Notes: a model not told the origin generated them from the letters alone. A stretch of 64,000 bases of DNA from Bog-756 sp963806455 (GCA_963806455.1 CAWDXZ010000007.1:62001-126000); one strand, 5' to 3'; positions 16,185 through 25,660 are shown, counted from the first letter of the stretch. Program-made: numbers and translations.

Positions 16185-16925
16185 GTGACCCATTCGATGA
16201 CGGCGACCCTGACGGCCGGAGCGGGCGCCGTCCACGCCCTGGTGGCCGCGGCCGGGTCCGGTGGCTCCGGCCGGCCCGGGGGGGTGGGGGGTTGGCTCCT
16301 CCACTTCCATGGGCCACCCGCCTACGCCCTGGTCGGTTTCCTGGCCTTCGCCGAGGCGGCGCTGATGGTCGGGTTCTTCATTCCGGGGGAGACGGCCGTG
16401 GTCATCGGAGGCGTCCTGGCCGGGCTGCACCAGGTCAACCTGGAGGTGATCATGGCGGTGGTCGTGGTCTGCGCCATCGTCGGGGACTCGGTCGGCTTCG
16501 AGGTGGGCAAGCGGTCCGGACCGTGGCTCCTCGAGCGGCGCCCCCTGAAGGGGAATGCCGCCGTCCGTCGCACCATGGCCATGCTCGAGCACTATGGCGG
16601 TCCGGCCGTCTTCTTCGGTCGGTTCGTGGCTTTCGCCCGGGCCATCATCCCCGGGCTCGCCGGCATGAGCGGCCTCCGGTATCCCGTCTTCCTGGCCTTC
16701 AACGCCATGGGAGGCCTGGTATGGGGCATCGGGTACACCCTGCTCGGCTTCATCGTCGGCCTGTCGTTCCAGCGGATCCTGTCGCAGGTCGGGATATGGT
16801 CCATCGCCGTGGTGGCAGCCGTCCTGATCGCCGTCATCGTCGTCCGTTGGCTGCTCAAGCGCCGCGAGCGGGGGCGGATCGCCGCCGAGCTCGGGGGGGA
16901 CGATCGTCCCGGCGGGACGGCCTGA
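16185..16925 (+). CDS. DedA/VTT-family membrane protein
   Basis: 246 residues (242 if ATG 16197 is used). Family features are FLAFAEAALMVGFFIPGETA (re-entrant loop with Glu), GDSVGFEVGKRSGPWLL, and the conserved GRFVAFARAIIPGLAGMSGL with the functional Arg. Two more helices and a basic C-terminal tail follow. DedA proteins act in lipid (C55-P or phospholipid) flipping across the cytoplasmic membrane. It follows the zinc-ribbon gene on the same strand by 46 bp and converges on the hydrolase gene 18 bp away. Confidence 0.9.
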   Translation: MTHSMTATLTAGAGAVHALVAAAGSGGSGRPGGVGGWLLHFHGPPAYALVGFLAFAEAALMVGFFIPGETAVVIGGVLAGLHQVNLEVIMAVVVVCAIVGDSVGFEVGKRSGPWLLERRPLKGNAAVRRTMAMLEHYGGPAVFFGRFVAFARAIIPGLAGMSGLRYPVFLAFNAMGGLVWGIGYTLLGFIVGLSFQRILSQVGIWSIAVVAAVLIAVIVVRWLLKRRERGRIAAELGGDDRPGGTA

Positions 16926-16943
16926 GCGAACCGTCCGGGACCG

Positions 16944-18077
16944 TCAGCGCTCGGCGGTGAAGAACCTCGCCGGGGAGCCGTGGCGTCGGACCCGCCCGTC
17001 CAGCTCCAGCACGACGCAGTGGGCCAGGGTCTCACCGTTGGCCTGCCGTTGCATGAAGGATTGGATCTCGTCCCACGGCCGCGACCAGTGCAGCTTGAGC
17101 GTGATGTCCCACGCCGTCGACCCCGGGTTCTCCCGGATCACCTGCTCGATCTCCTCCAGACGGGCGGCGTGGTGGGCGATGATCTCCTCCAGCCGCTGGT
17201 TCAGATCCGAGAAACGGTACTCATGGGCGGGGAGCACCTCCTCGGTGTCCAGGCTGCCCAGCTTGACCAGCGACTCGAGGTAGTCGCCGAGCGGGTTGGA
17301 CACTTGCTGTGAGTGCACCGAGATGTTCGGGGTGATGCGCGGAAGCACGTGGTCGCCCGAGATCAGCAGACGCCGGTCGTCGCTGTAGAAGCAGACGTGT
17401 CCGGGGGAGTGCCCCGGCGTCCAGATGGTTCGCAAGGACCACCCGGGAAGCTCGATGTCCTTGCCGTCCTCGAAGAAGACGTCGGGCTCGGCCATGGTGA
17501 CCATCGACTTCACCGCCATCGAGGCCAGGGCCAGGTCGGGAAGCTTGTCCTCGGGAACGCCGGAGTCGGTGAGCAAGCGGAGCATGCCGGCCAGCAGGTC
17601 GTCGGTGTTGCCGTAGCGCGCCTCGAGCATCACCGCGTCGGCCGGGTGCAGGCCGATCCAGGCCCCTGATGCCTCCCGCACCCTTCCGGCCAGGCCGTAG
17701 TGGTCGGGGTGGATATGGGTCACCATCACGGCGCGGACGTCGTCGATGCTCCCCCCGGCGGCGGCCAGCCCCTCGTTGAGGCTGTCCCACGCAACGTCGG
17801 TGTTCCACCCGGCATCGACCAGGGCCACGCCCCCACCCCGAAGCTCGAGGGCGTACACCAGCACGTACCGGAGCGGATTGTCGGGGATGGGCACGGGGAT
17901 CGACCACAGCCCCGGCCGGACCTGCTCGACCGGCGGCAGGACGTTGAGGTCCCACGAATCCTTCTGCACCGTGCCGGTGATCACGACCACGACAGGCACG
18001 GTACACGGCGTCGCCTTCTCGACGGCCGCTCCGTGACGGGGGAAATCCTTGATGTGCCGCACCGGAGTGCCTACCAT
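16944..18077 (-). CDS. Metallo-beta-lactamase-fold hydrolase
   Basis: 377 residues from the ATG at 18077; the real start may be 20-40 residues inside, since strong fold similarity begins at QVRPGLWSIPVPIPDNPLRY. The metal site is THIHPDHYGLAG (HxHxDH), followed by TPGHSPGHVCFYSDDRRLLI (third His), SGDHVL (bridging Asp) and LPAHEYRF (last His). The C-terminal helical part (EEIIAHHAARLEEIEQVIRE) is that of the glyoxalase II-like/LACTB2-like subgroup. The likely activity is hydrolysis of a thioester, lactone or similar ester; substrate unknown. Confidence 0.86.
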   Translation of the reverse strand: MVGTPVRHIKDFPRHGAAVEKATPCTVPVVVVITGTVQKDSWDLNVLPPVEQVRPGLWSIPVPIPDNPLRYVLVYALELRGGGVALVDAGWNTDVAWDSLNEGLAAAGGSIDDVRAVMVTHIHPDHYGLAGRVREASGAWIGLHPADAVMLEARYGNTDDLLAGMLRLLTDSGVPEDKLPDLALASMAVKSMVTMAEPDVFFEDGKDIELPGWSLRTIWTPGHSPGHVCFYSDDRRLLISGDHVLPRITPNISVHSQQVSNPLGDYLESLVKLGSLDTEEVLPAHEYRFSDLNQRLEEIIAHHAARLEEIEQVIRENPGSTAWDITLKLHWSRPWDEIQSFMQRQANGETLAHCVVLELDGRVRRHGSPARFFTAER

Positions 18078-18219
18078 GCTTCGAAATGACGAGGCCCTGG
18101 TGCTTGGCCGAATGTCACAGACGCCGCGTGGACGGGAAGCGTGATGGTCGATCAGCTGGGGTCGCGGAGCGGCGGGTCGCGGCGGGCGCGTCAGGGTCGT
18201 TGACGGGGCCCGGCCACCG

Positions 18220-19956
18220 GTGACCGAGCTGAACCGCTGGCGGGACCGTTGCATCCGCTTGGTGTCGAACTGCCCGGACGCCTTCATCGAGGTCGACGCC
18301 ACCGGGCACATCATGGAGTGGAACGCCCGGGCCGAGGAGCTGTTCGGATGGACCCGGGACGAGGTGCTCGGCCGGCCCGTCGGCGAGAGCGTGGTCCCCG
18401 GTGACCTCGGTCGGGCCCCCTTCGCCGGGACCGAGTCCGTCACCGGAGCCGGAAGCCCCCGAGGCGACGACCGCCGGCGGTTCCGCCTGGTGCACCGGGC
18501 CGGCCACACCCTCGATGCGGAGGCCGTGGTGTTCACCACCGGCTACGGGTCGACCCGCTGCGTGAGCGGGTTCGTCCGCCTGCTCGCAACAGAGCCCCCC
18601 GGGGCGGCCGAGCCCGCCGAACCCGACGGGCCGGCGGCTCCGGTGCCCGCGGCCGATGACCGTGACCGGCTCACCGGTCTCCCCGGCCGACCGCAATTCG
18701 AGGCCGCGCTGGACGGTGCGCTGGCTCGAGGCGACGGGGCGCCGGGCTCGGTGGCGATCGCCCTTCTCGACCTCGACCGCTTCAAGGCGATCAACGGCTC
18801 GATGGGCCACGACACCGGCGACCTCGTGCTGGTGTCGGTGGCCGAGCGACTGGCGCTCATGGCCGGTCACGCCGACCTCATGGCCCGGCCCGGAGGGGAC
18901 GAGTTCCTGGCGCTGTTCGTGGACCGCCACGGGCACGCCCACCGCCGCGCGCTGGCCTTCGTCGACCAGGCCCGAGCCCTGTTCCGCCAGCCGTTGGCGG
19001 TCGCCGGTCACGAGATCTTCCTCGGCGCCTCGGCCGGCATCGCCCTCAACACCTTCGGCGTCGACGAGGCACCCGAGCTGCTGGCCAATGCCGAGGCGGC
19101 CATGTACCGGGCCAAGCGCCGCGGCGGCGCCGGGGTCGAGACGTTCCGGGAGCCGATGCGCATCGAGGCCCTCGACCGTCTGACCACCGAGCAGACACTC
19201 CACCGGGCTCTCGACCACGACGAGCTCATGCTCCACTACCAGCCGGTCGTCGAGCTCGGTGCCTCGACCACGGTGGGGGTCGAGGCACTCATCCGGTGGC
19301 GACACCCCCGACAGGGCTTGCTGGCGGCCAACCGCTTCATCCCCGTGGCCGAGGAGAGCGGCCTGATCATCCCCATCGGGGCCTGGGTGCTCCAGGAGGC
19401 GTGCGGCCAGCTCCGCCGGTGGCACGGCCGGGAGGACCAGAAGGCGAGGGGCTCCATCGAGGTGAACCTCTCGGCCCGCCAGGTCGCCGACGCCCGGATC
19501 GTCACCACGGTGGAGGAGGTCCTGTCGCGTACCGGCCTGCCGGCCGAGCACCTGACGCTGGAGATCACCGAGAGCGCGCTGATGCGGGACACCGGCTCCG
19601 CCCTGGCGGTGCTGCGCGCCCTCAAACAGGTCGGCGTCCAGCTGGCCATCGATGACTTCGGCACCGGCTATTCGTCGCTCAGCTACCTCCAGCAGTTCCC
19701 GGTCGACATCCTCAAGGTGGACCGCTCGTTCGTCGAGCAGCTGGGCGTCAGGCACGAGAGCGAAGCGATCGTCGGCTCGGTGATCGGGCTGGCACACGCC
19801 CTCGGGCTCGAGGTGGTCGCCGAGGGAGTCGAGACACCGGGCCAGCTGGAAGTGCTCCGCTCGCTCGGATGCGACCTGGCCCAGGGGTTCCTGTTCTCCG
19901 TGCCCCGGCCGGCCAGCGAGATCTCCGCCTCGTTCCCCCTGCCGATGAGCGCCTGA
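18220..19956 (+). CDS. PAS-GGDEF-EAL cyclic-di-GMP protein
   Basis: 578 residues, no transmembrane segment. A PAS domain (about 10-125; DAFIEVDATGHIMEWNARAE, LFGWTRDEVLGRP) is followed by a linker, then GGDEF (about 144-300, motif RPGGDEF at 225-229 with LDLDRFKAINGSMGHDTGD) and EAL (about 325-570, motif GVEALIRWRHP at 355-357, with NLSARQ, EITES, DDFGTGYSS, KVDRSF and AEGVET). Both catalytic signatures are intact, so synthesis and hydrolysis of c-di-GMP are both possible. Start is GTG 18220. A second such protein is at 27.0-30.1 kb. Confidence 0.93.
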   Translation: MTELNRWRDRCIRLVSNCPDAFIEVDATGHIMEWNARAEELFGWTRDEVLGRPVGESVVPGDLGRAPFAGTESVTGAGSPRGDDRRRFRLVHRAGHTLDAEAVVFTTGYGSTRCVSGFVRLLATEPPGAAEPAEPDGPAAPVPAADDRDRLTGLPGRPQFEAALDGALARGDGAPGSVAIALLDLDRFKAINGSMGHDTGDLVLVSVAERLALMAGHADLMARPGGDEFLALFVDRHGHAHRRALAFVDQARALFRQPLAVAGHEIFLGASAGIALNTFGVDEAPELLANAEAAMYRAKRRGGAGVETFREPMRIEALDRLTTEQTLHRALDHDELMLHYQPVVELGASTTVGVEALIRWRHPRQGLLAANRFIPVAEESGLIIPIGAWVLQEACGQLRRWHGREDQKARGSIEVNLSARQVADARIVTTVEEVLSRTGLPAEHLTLEITESALMRDTGSALAVLRALKQVGVQLAIDDFGTGYSSLSYLQQFPVDILKVDRSFVEQLGVRHESEAIVGSVIGLAHALGLEVVAEGVETPGQLEVLRSLGCDLAQGFLFSVPRPASEISASFPLPMSA

Positions 19957-19961
19957 CTGAC

Positions 19962-20390
19962 TCACGGAACCGATCCGGACCTGGGAACGACCTTGATCAT
20001 CTGCAGAGCCGGGTTGTCGACGCCCCACAACTCCCGGAACTCCTCCAGCGGTCGGAAGCCGTAAGCACGGTAGAACGCTCGGGTCTTGTCGTATCCCTCG
20101 TCTGGTGTGCCCGGAGCACGAGTCTTCACTTGAAGGAACTCCACGCCGTCGGTCGCCAACATGGCTTCGGCATGTCCGAGCAACGCCCGACCGATGCCTT
20201 GTCGATGGAACTCCGGCAGGACAGCCATCACGTAGACCTCGGCAGCCCAACGACTGTGTCTGACAAGTGTGAGAAATCCGAGGTCCCCGCCTCGCCGCGA
20301 CGCAATGACGGTAGGCGACCGATCGGCGGCCGCGATGTAGTTCTCAACCGAGGCGGGGATGCCGAACCAGGTGGGAAGTATCCCCAGCAC
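19962..20390 (-). CDS. GNAT-family N-acetyltransferase
   Basis: 142 residues from GTG 20390. The GNAT fold is clear: GDLGFLTLVRHSRWAAEVYV (beta 2-4), VMAVLPEFHRQGIGRALLGH with the acetyl-CoA pyrophosphate loop QGIGRA, and TRAFYRAYGFRPLEEFRELW. It matches the small cytoplasmic GNAT subfamily with a TWFGIP start region and an NPALQMIK end. The usual 15-20 residues before LPTWFGI are absent in this frame, yet an upstream frame (EASESERLEECWG) would supply them, so an indel near 20390 is possible. It converges with the GGDEF-EAL gene, 5 bp apart. Confidence 0.83.
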   Translation of the reverse strand: MLGILPTWFGIPASVENYIAAADRSPTVIASRRGGDLGFLTLVRHSRWAAEVYVMAVLPEFHRQGIGRALLGHAEAMLATDGVEFLQVKTRAPGTPDEGYDKTRAFYRAYGFRPLEEFRELWGVDNPALQMIKVVPRSGSVP

Positions 20391-20775
20391 TCCTCAAGAC
20401 GCTCACTTTCTGAGGCTTCCACGAATTGTGTCACCCCTCAGGGGGCCATCGGGAGGGTCGAAGGTCATACTGCACCGACGGAATGTCTCTGGGCGTCGTC
20501 GCCCGGTATTCGAGCGAGGTGCAACGGGGACCGATCCAATTGGTCTGGTCACCCAAAGTGGAGCCAGCTCGATCACTTGCGTGACCAAACAACGATTGCG
20601 CCATGTGCATCGGAATCGTGTTCGCAACTTCACCAGATCACGCTGACTTTGCTTCAGAGTGATGAGGCCAAAGGGACTTTGTACCCTATTGAAAGCAATG
20701 GCGGGGCGCGGACAGTATCGCGAAGGGCGTGCTGATGCTGTCGAGGGGCTGGTCGCGATGAAGAGGTAAGGCCAG
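20391..20775. other. Regulatory stretch upstream of the ABC exporter
   Basis: No protein-like frame in 385 bp. The part before 20690 is less GC-rich. The right end holds the promoter listed separately and the ribosome-binding AGAGG at about 20762-20766. Confidence 0.4.
20689..20718 (+). promoter_or_regulatory. Predicted promoter of the ABC exporter operon
   Basis: TTGAAA at 20689-20694, 18-nt spacer, CAGTAT at 20713-20718, about 57 nt before the ATG at 20776. Consensus-like, but judged by eye. Confidence 0.35.
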
Positions 20776-21537
20776 ATGACCCATGTGCCTATGCAGGAGG
20801 CTCCCTCGAGGGTCGTTACAGCGGCTCGGGCGGTCGATCTCGAGAAGATCTACGGCAAGGGCGAGGCGGCGGTGCACGCCTTGGACGGCATCACCGTCGA
20901 GTTCGAACGTGGCCAGTTCGCCGCCGTCATGGGTCCGTCCGGCTCCGGCAAGTCGACGCTCATGCACTGCATGGCCGGGCTCGATCGTCCGACATCGGGA
21001 CGCACCTTCGTCGGCGACCAGGAGATCGGTCTGCTCGACGACAGTGACCTCACCCGCATGCGGCGGGACAGGATCGGCTTCGTGTTCCAATCCTTCAACC
21101 TGGTCCCCACTCTCACCGCCGCCGAGAACATCACCCTGCCGGCCGACCTCGCCGGACAGAAGGTCGACGAGTCCTGGTTCGACTACCTGGTAACACAGCT
21201 CGGGGTCGCCGACCGGCTCACACACCGACCCAACGAGCTCTCCGGCGGGCAGCAGCAACGAGTTGCCTGTGCCCGGGCGCTCATCGGGCATCCCGACCTC
21301 GTTTTCGCCGACGAGCCCACGGGTAACCTGGATTCGAACGCCTCGGCCGAGATGCTTGAGTTCCTGCGCCGGTCGGTGACCGAGTTCGGCCAGTCCATCG
21401 TGATGGTCACCCACGACCCGCGGGGCGCCTCGTACGCCGACCGTGTGGTGTTCCTCGGCGATGGCAAAGTCGTCGGCGAACTGACCGACCCAACCCCTGA
21501 CACCGTGCTGGAGTGGATGCGGGACCTCGGTAACTGA
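20776..21537 (+). CDS. ABC transporter ATP-binding protein (MacB/LolD type)
   Basis: A 253-residue nucleotide-binding subunit. The Walker A GPSGSGKST is near residues 53-61, the Q-loop in FVFQSFNLVPTLTAAENITL, the signature LSGGQQQR, Walker B LVFADEPTGNLD, and the H-loop VTHDPR. The NLVPTLTAAEN block and the EPTGNLD motif are typical of the MacB/LolD/FtsE group that energises FtsX-like permeases by mechanotransmission. ATG 20776 has AGAGG about 10 nt upstream. It is followed after one base by its permease gene, clearly an operon. Confidence 0.95.
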   Translation: MTHVPMQEAPSRVVTAARAVDLEKIYGKGEAAVHALDGITVEFERGQFAAVMGPSGSGKSTLMHCMAGLDRPTSGRTFVGDQEIGLLDDSDLTRMRRDRIGFVFQSFNLVPTLTAAENITLPADLAGQKVDESWFDYLVTQLGVADRLTHRPNELSGGQQQRVACARALIGHPDLVFADEPTGNLDSNASAEMLEFLRRSVTEFGQSIVMVTHDPRGASYADRVVFLGDGKVVGELTDPTPDTVLEWMRDLGN

Positions 21538-21538
21538 G

Positions 21539-24070
21539 ATGTGGCCCGTCACGATCAAGGGGATCCTTGCGCACAAGCTGCGCCTTGCCCTCACCGCCTT
21601 GGCCATCGTCCTGGGCGTGACGTTCGTCACCGGCACACTCGTGCTAACCGACACGCTGCACAGCACGTTTACCGCCCTGTTCGGCAACGTCTACCAGCAC
21701 GTCGACTTCGAGGTGCGCGGCAAGGCGGTTTTCTCGCAGTCCAACGGGGGTGGCGCAGCCCGCCCGCAGATCTCGGAGTCGTTGCTGTCTACTGTTCGCT
21801 CCGTGCCCGGCGTCGAGGAGGCACAGGGGACGGTCGGCGGCTACGCCCAGTTCATCGCTCCCGACGGCAAGGCGGTGACCACCAGTGGGGCGCCGACAAT
21901 CGGGACTTCCTACAACCCCTCCGCGCAGATGGAGTCGCTGCACATCGTCCAGGGCCGCCAGCCCAAGACGCCGACCGAGGTCGAGATGGACCAGGGCACG
22001 GCCCAGAAGTACCACTTCACAGTGGGTGAGCCTGTTCGGATCCTCTTGCCGGGGTCCGTCCAGACCTTCACCCTGACCGGCATCGTGCGCTTCGGCACGG
22101 CCAACAATCTGGCCGGGGCCACCATCGCCGCGTTCACGCTGCCGACCGCTCAGAGCCTCTTCAACGAGGTCGGCAAGCTCGACGCCATCGACGTGCTAGT
22201 GAGTCCGGGAGCGGACAAGGCGACAGTGAAGCGCGCCATCGCGGCCACCCTCCCGCAGGGCGTGGAGGTCGTCACCGGTCAGACGGTGGCCAACGAGCAG
22301 GTCAACGACATCAACCAGGCCTTCCTCGGCTTCTTCTCCACTGCCCTGCTGGTGTTCGCATTCATTGCTCTCTTCGTGGGTGGCTTCACGATCTTCAACA
22401 CCTTCTCGATCCTCGTCGGCCAGCGCACCCGGGAACTGGCCATGCTGCGTATGGTCGGCGCCAGCAGAGGCCAGGTCTTCCGTTCCGTCCTCGGGGAGGC
22501 CGCCGTCCTCGGGCTGGTTGCCTCCGCGCTGGGACTCGGCCTCGGGGTGCTCGGCGCGATCGGCCTGGAGAAGCTCCTGAGCGGCTTCGGCTTCACACTC
22601 CCCACCGGCTCGCTCGTGTTCGGTCTGCGCACAGTCGTGGCTGCGTTGGTCGTCGGGGTGGGTGTGACCGTGATCTCGGCCATCAGCCCGGCCCGCCGGG
22701 CCGTTCGCATTCCTCCGATCGCCGCCATTGCCGAGCAGACCTCGGACCCCTCGGAGTCGTCGCGCCGGCGTGTCGTCGTCGGCTCGGTCGTGGCCGTCGC
22801 CGGCATCGGGCTGCTCGCCGTGGGCCTGGCCGTCCCAGCCATCCAGCTTGTGGGGCTCGGGGCGCTCGGCATCTTCGTGGGGGTGGGCATGCTGGCACCG
22901 ATGGTCGCCCGCCCCATGGCCAGTATCATCGGGCGCCCGGTGGCTGGGGCACTCGGGATCGCCGGTCGCCTCGGGCGGGAGAATTCGATGCGCAGCCCCC
23001 GCCGCACCGCGCAGACGGCGGCGGCGCTGATGGTGGGGCTGGGCCTGGTCTCGACCATGGCCGTGTTCGGCGCCTCCCTGTCACGCTCGGCGACCAGCAG
23101 CATCGACGAGGCCATCAGCGCCAATTACATCATCACGAGCTCGTCGCGCGGCGGGAACTTCAGCGCAGCCATCGGCCCAGCAGCCGCGCAGGTGCCGGGG
23201 GCCAAGGCCGTCTCCACCGTCTATGCCGGGACCTTCCAGTTCAAGAACAGCGTCTCTCAGCTGACCGCGGTCTCGGCTGACCATCTGAGCGACACCGTGA
23301 TCCTGCGGGTATCGAGCGGCAGGGGCGCGCCTGCCCTGGGGGCGGGCGACCTGCTCATCGACACGACCACAGCCAACGCGGACAACTTGAAGGTGGGTTC
23401 GGTCGTGCCCGTCAGGTTCGCCACGACCGGAACCACCACGGCACGGATCGGCGGGATCTACGAGCCCAACAACCTGATCGGCCACTATCTGGCCGGGGAG
23501 CACTACTTCGTGACCCACTTCGCCCAGCCGTTGCCGGTGGCTGTACTCGTGACCGCGATGGGCGGATCTGGGGACATCACGGCCGCCCTCAACCATGGCC
23601 TGAGCGCCTATCCGGGGCTCAAGATCCAGACCCGGGCCCAGTTCATCCAGTCACAGCAGGCGCAGGTGAACCAGCTGCTCGGCCTCGTCTATGCCCTCCT
23701 GGCGCTGGCTGTGATTATCGCGCTCATCGGCATCGTGAACACCCTCATGCTCTCGGTGTTCGAACGAACCCACGAGATCGGCCTCCTTCGGGCCGTGGGC
23801 ATGCGCCGGCGGCAAGTACGGGTCATGATCCGTGCCGAGTCGGTGATCCTGGCCATCTTCGGGGCACTGATCGGGATCGTCGTGGGCACGGGGCTGGGCG
23901 TTGCGCTGTCATCGTCGCTTAAAAAGCAGGGGATCACCGACCTGGTGGTGCCGATCTCGAGCCTGGTCGTATTCCTGGTGCTCGCCATCCTTCTCGGCCT
24001 GGTGGCAGCTAGCTGGCCGGCGCGTCGGGCCGCCAAACTCGACGTGCTCGCTGCCGTCGCTGTCGATTGA
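21539..24070 (+). CDS. FtsX/MacB-like ABC transporter permease
   Basis: 843 residues with two FtsX-type halves. Helix 1 (residues 8-30) is followed by a MacB periplasmic core-like domain to about 260. Three helices follow (FAFIALFVGGFTIFNTFSIL; about 310-340; 360-380) with the coupling segment TRELAMLRMVGASRGQVFR. A second extracytoplasmic domain (about 520-710) precedes the last FtsX domain (LLALAVIIALIGIVNTLMLS, then ERTHEIGLLRAVGMRRRQVR). Such systems export lipids, peptides or drugs, or signal across the membrane; the substrate is not predictable. It forms an operon with the ATPase. Confidence 0.92.
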   Translation: MWPVTIKGILAHKLRLALTALAIVLGVTFVTGTLVLTDTLHSTFTALFGNVYQHVDFEVRGKAVFSQSNGGGAARPQISESLLSTVRSVPGVEEAQGTVGGYAQFIAPDGKAVTTSGAPTIGTSYNPSAQMESLHIVQGRQPKTPTEVEMDQGTAQKYHFTVGEPVRILLPGSVQTFTLTGIVRFGTANNLAGATIAAFTLPTAQSLFNEVGKLDAIDVLVSPGADKATVKRAIAATLPQGVEVVTGQTVANEQVNDINQAFLGFFSTALLVFAFIALFVGGFTIFNTFSILVGQRTRELAMLRMVGASRGQVFRSVLGEAAVLGLVASALGLGLGVLGAIGLEKLLSGFGFTLPTGSLVFGLRTVVAALVVGVGVTVISAISPARRAVRIPPIAAIAEQTSDPSESSRRRVVVGSVVAVAGIGLLAVGLAVPAIQLVGLGALGIFVGVGMLAPMVARPMASIIGRPVAGALGIAGRLGRENSMRSPRRTAQTAAALMVGLGLVSTMAVFGASLSRSATSSIDEAISANYIITSSSRGGNFSAAIGPAAAQVPGAKAVSTVYAGTFQFKNSVSQLTAVSADHLSDTVILRVSSGRGAPALGAGDLLIDTTTANADNLKVGSVVPVRFATTGTTTARIGGIYEPNNLIGHYLAGEHYFVTHFAQPLPVAVLVTAMGGSGDITAALNHGLSAYPGLKIQTRAQFIQSQQAQVNQLLGLVYALLALAVIIALIGIVNTLMLSVFERTHEIGLLRAVGMRRRQVRVMIRAESVILAIFGALIGIVVGTGLGVALSSSLKKQGITDLVVPISSLVVFLVLAILLGLVAASWPARRAAKLDVLAAVAVD

Positions 24071-24388
24071 CCGCTACGTCCTCGTTGCTGATTGTCACCC
24101 ACCAGTAGTGCGAACCCCGTCGCTTCCGAATCTGAACATGACCTAGAACGCCCCCAGAGCCACTTGCAGCATTTAGGCCAACCGCGCGTAGAACAGGGAT
24201 TTCCTCATGAGCTGATCTGGCAGTTTGTTCGACTCCGCCCGTTCCTCGGCGCATCGGTTGTCAAATCACGGTGGCCTCGGTTGCTACAGGATTTCGGACT
24301 CGCGTCGATGACCTGCACAAAGGGGCACTCGATAGAAGGCAAACGGCGCCATGAGTGATACATCCCAGGGAGACCTGGTGCTTTCTGG
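24071..24388. other. Intergenic stretch between the permease gene and tRNA-Pro
   Basis: 318 bp, visibly less GC-rich than either flank, with no convincing frame on either strand. It borders the 3' end of tRNA-Pro, a common integration site, but I see no second copy of the tRNA end and no integrase. Confidence 0.4.
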
Positions 24389-24462
24389 TCGGGAAGGCGG
24401 GATTTGAACCCGCGACCTCCTGCTCCCAAAGCAGGCGCGCTGCCTAGCTGCGCCACTTCCCG
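24389..24462 (-). tRNA. tRNA-Pro (anticodon TGG)
   Basis: Minus-strand cloverleaf: acceptor CGGGAAG/CTTCCCG, anticodon stem CCTGC/GCAGG with loop TTTGGGA (TGG, codon CCA), T arm GCGGG-TTCAAAT-CCCGC, discriminator A. Confidence 0.96.
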
Positions 24463-24817
24463 GTAGACAGTGCTGCTGAGCTCCTGTTGTGTGGACGAGC
24501 GTCCCGTTCGGACTGCGGGTACAACGCTATCTCAGCAGATGAGCCACTGGCCGGGCCTCGAGGTCTGGAGCCCCTCAGAAGCCAGTCGCTCCACGTTTCC
24601 GTATCCGTGCTCCCGAGTGCGGTGTGGGCCAGCGATGCCGGCAGGGGCGAACCGGTCGGCCCAGGGAACGAGCACGCCCGACGCAGGTGCGCGGCCACGC
24701 TGCGTCACTTCCCACGAACCGCATCCGTGGCGCCGCTGCCGACATCCGGCCCGTCGCCTGGAGCACGCCGCCGGTGAGATCCGCTTCCGTCCCGGGAGCA
24801 CGGAGGAGGTGGCCGGC
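24463..24817. other. Intergenic stretch, no gene seen
   Basis: 355 bp between tRNA-Pro and the enoyl-CoA hydratase stop. Open frames cross it but none resembles a protein family or has a plausible start signal. Confidence 0.4.
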
Positions 24818-25660
24818 TCACCCCTCCGGATCGGGGTCGGCGAAGTTGGGAGCTCGCTTCTCCCCGAAGGCGGCCACCCCTTCGGCGAAGTCGGGTCCGG
24901 CCACCATCTCCTCCAGCAGCCGCTGTGCCCGGATGACGGCGGGGACGGCCCCCCCGTGGAGGTCGGCGTAGACCTGGCGCCGGGTCGCCCGCAACGAGGA
25001 GGGGGAGACGGTGGTGGCCAGCATCCGGGCGTACTCCATGGCCCGGCCCATGAGGTCCTCGGCCGGGACCACCTCGTTGACCAGGCCGATCCGCTCGGCC
25101 TCTTCGGCCAGGACGATCCGGCTCGACAGCAGCAGGTCATTGGCCCGGGTCAGTCCGATCAAACGGGGCAGGAGCCAGGAGAGCCCGTACTCGGCGGGCA
25201 GCCCGAGCCGTCCGTGGGCGGTCGTCAGCTTGGCGCCGGAAGCGGCGATGCGCAGGTCGCAGTAGCACGCCAGCACCAGGCCCACTCCCGCGGCCGCTCC
25301 ATTGATGGCCGCCAGCACCGGCTTGGAGAGACCGAAGTGATAGGCGAAATCGGCGTCGAAGAGCGGGTCGACGCCGAACCCGGGACGGGCCAGCTCGTCA
25401 GGGGTCCCGGCGTCGTAGGCCCCGCGCTCGACGTGGCCGGACAGGGCGCGGGTGTCGGCTCCGGCGCAGAAGGCCCGCCCGGCCCCGGTGACCACGATCA
25501 CCCGCGCCGACCGGTCCCGATCGGCCTCGGCCAGCGCCCACCGGTACTCGGCATGCATCCGGCCAGTCCACGAGTTGAGCCGGTCGGGACGGTCGAGGGT
25601 GATCGTCGCCACCCGGTCGGAGACCTCGTAGCGGACCACCTTGAGCTGCACGGCCGCCAT
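24818..25660 (-). CDS. Enoyl-CoA hydratase/isomerase (crotonase) family
   Basis: 280 residues from the ATG at 25660. Crotonase-fold features are ITLDRPDRLNSW, the first oxyanion-hole loop GAGRAFCAGADTRAL, the second GAAAGVGLVLACYCDLRIA, and GRLGLPAEYGLSWLLPRLIG containing a candidate catalytic Glu. The C-terminal helix ends FGEKRAPNF, as in many hydratases. It probably acts on an acyl-CoA in fatty-acid or amino-acid degradation. It stands alone, divergent from the Ppx/GppA gene with 99 bp between starts, so the pathway cannot be named. Confidence 0.9.
   Translation of the reverse strand: MAAVQLKVVRYEVSDRVATITLDRPDRLNSWTGRMHAEYRWALAEADRDRSARVIVVTGAGRAFCAGADTRALSGHVERGAYDAGTPDELARPGFGVDPLFDADFAYHFGLSKPVLAAINGAAAGVGLVLACYCDLRIAASGAKLTTAHGRLGLPAEYGLSWLLPRLIGLTRANDLLLSSRIVLAEEAERIGLVNEVVPAEDLMGRAMEYARMLATTVSPSSLRATRRQVYADLHGGAVPAVIRAQRLLEEMVAGPDFAEGVAAFGEKRAPNFADPDPEG

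Noticed and set aside
24071..24388. Genomic island attached at tRNA-Pro
   Set aside because: No integrase, no duplicate of the tRNA 3' end and no foreign gene in the interval; only a change in base composition.
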